64,000 bases of DNA, taken from the NCBI RefSeq assembly GCF_000263195.1, contig NC_018748.1, positions 1,736,001 through 1,800,000 on the forward strand. The letters run 5' to 3'. Positions within the stretch are counted from its first letter, which is position 1. The number at the start of each line of letters is the position of its first letter. The stretch comes from Emticicia oligotrophica DSM 17448 (GTDB lineage: Bacteria > Bacteroidota > Bacteroidia > Cytophagales > Spirosomataceae). Position numbers and translations under genes: made by a program. The notes beneath the pieces were generated by a model. It was not told the DNA's origin, searched no databases, and worked only from the letters and a program-made list of their open reading frames with translations. This document shows positions 63,771 through 64,000 of the stretch, in pieces.

Positions 63771-64000
63771 ACAAGCTTTTGATTCTCAACCTAATAGCCG
63801 TTTGGGTTTATAAAATCGCCTTTCAACAATATTCCGCCAGAAATTTTGTTATAAAACTGCCATAAAAGGTTAAATTTGTAGTTTAAAAAAATAAATTATT
63901 GATAATCAGGCTATAAATTTCTGTCAACCTGTCAGTTTTTAAGTTTTGGCTACATATTTGATAAAACTAAACTTCATAATTTCGAGAATTAACGAACAAG
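63771..64000. other. Right-edge intergenic region
   Basis: No gene is visible in the last 230 bases. TAAATTTG (63871-63878) matches the -7 consensus, and CATAATTTCG near 63976 repeats the sequence found before yebC, so promoters for a plus-strand gene just outside the window are likely. Confidence 0.35.

Overview
This window looks like chromosomal DNA from a Bacteroidota bacterium, most likely order Cytophagales (Emticicia/Arcicella/Spirosoma-like; genus not determinable by eye). The evidence: the DNA is A+T-rich; starts are preceded by A-rich stretches instead of Shine-Dalgarno sequences; several promoters match the Bacteroidota -7 element TAnnTTTG; one protein ends in a type IX secretion sorting domain; and the gene order nadK - two DUF6089 barrels - uppS - bamA - two OmpH/Skp chaperones is typical of the phylum. 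No rRNA, tRNA, CRISPR array, prophage or plasmid-type gene was found. About fifty protein genes are intact, and one is cut by the left edge.

Layout. 1-5.2 kb: the N-terminus of a membrane protein and a very large secreted protein of unknown function (1591 aa). 5.2-11.6 kb (minus strand): prmA, and a tight polysaccharide-export operon (Wza-like SLBB protein, Wzz-like protein, rfbA, nucleotide-sugar dehydrogenase). 11.7-17.7 kb: superoxide dismutase, tadA, rpsA, a beta-CASP nuclease and nadK. 17.7-24.6 kb: the outer-membrane biogenesis block. 24.7-27.2 kb (minus): an aldehyde dehydrogenase and a fumarylacetoacetase-fold enzyme that resemble the lower half of the oxidative (Weimberg-type) pentose pathway. 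27.2-34.2 kb: the branched-chain amino-acid genes ilvD-ilvB-ilvN-ilvC-ilvA. 34.2-40.6 kb: six co-directional genes that look like a glycan assembly/modification cluster. 40.9-50.5 kb: a NagB/PIG-L fusion, an M14 peptidase, a holin-X protein, a REP-flanked RAYT transposase, gatB, a TlpA-type thioredoxin and a T9SS cargo protein. 50.6-64 kb: mnmH, pdxJ, yqeY, an acetyltransferase, an HGSNAT-like membrane protein, a DUF547 lipoprotein, dinB, a lipoprotein, yebC, a secreted protein with a DxDDTA terpene-cyclase-like motif, a CarH-like MerR regulator, lgt and argC.

The most notable signal is upstream of ilvD. A 16-codon reading frame encodes MIYTSLVVLIIIILLV, eleven of whose last residues are consecutive Leu/Val/Ile. 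It is followed by three mutually exclusive hairpins (pause, antiterminator, intrinsic terminator), which is the full layout of ribosome-mediated transcription attenuation. Other items worth a second look are the RAYT gene bracketed by REP palindromes whose copies supply stop codons for two genes, the secreted DxDDTA protein, the glycan cluster, a nearly identical 22-nt promoter/initial-transcript block shared by rpsA and uppS, and several long intergenic palindromes.
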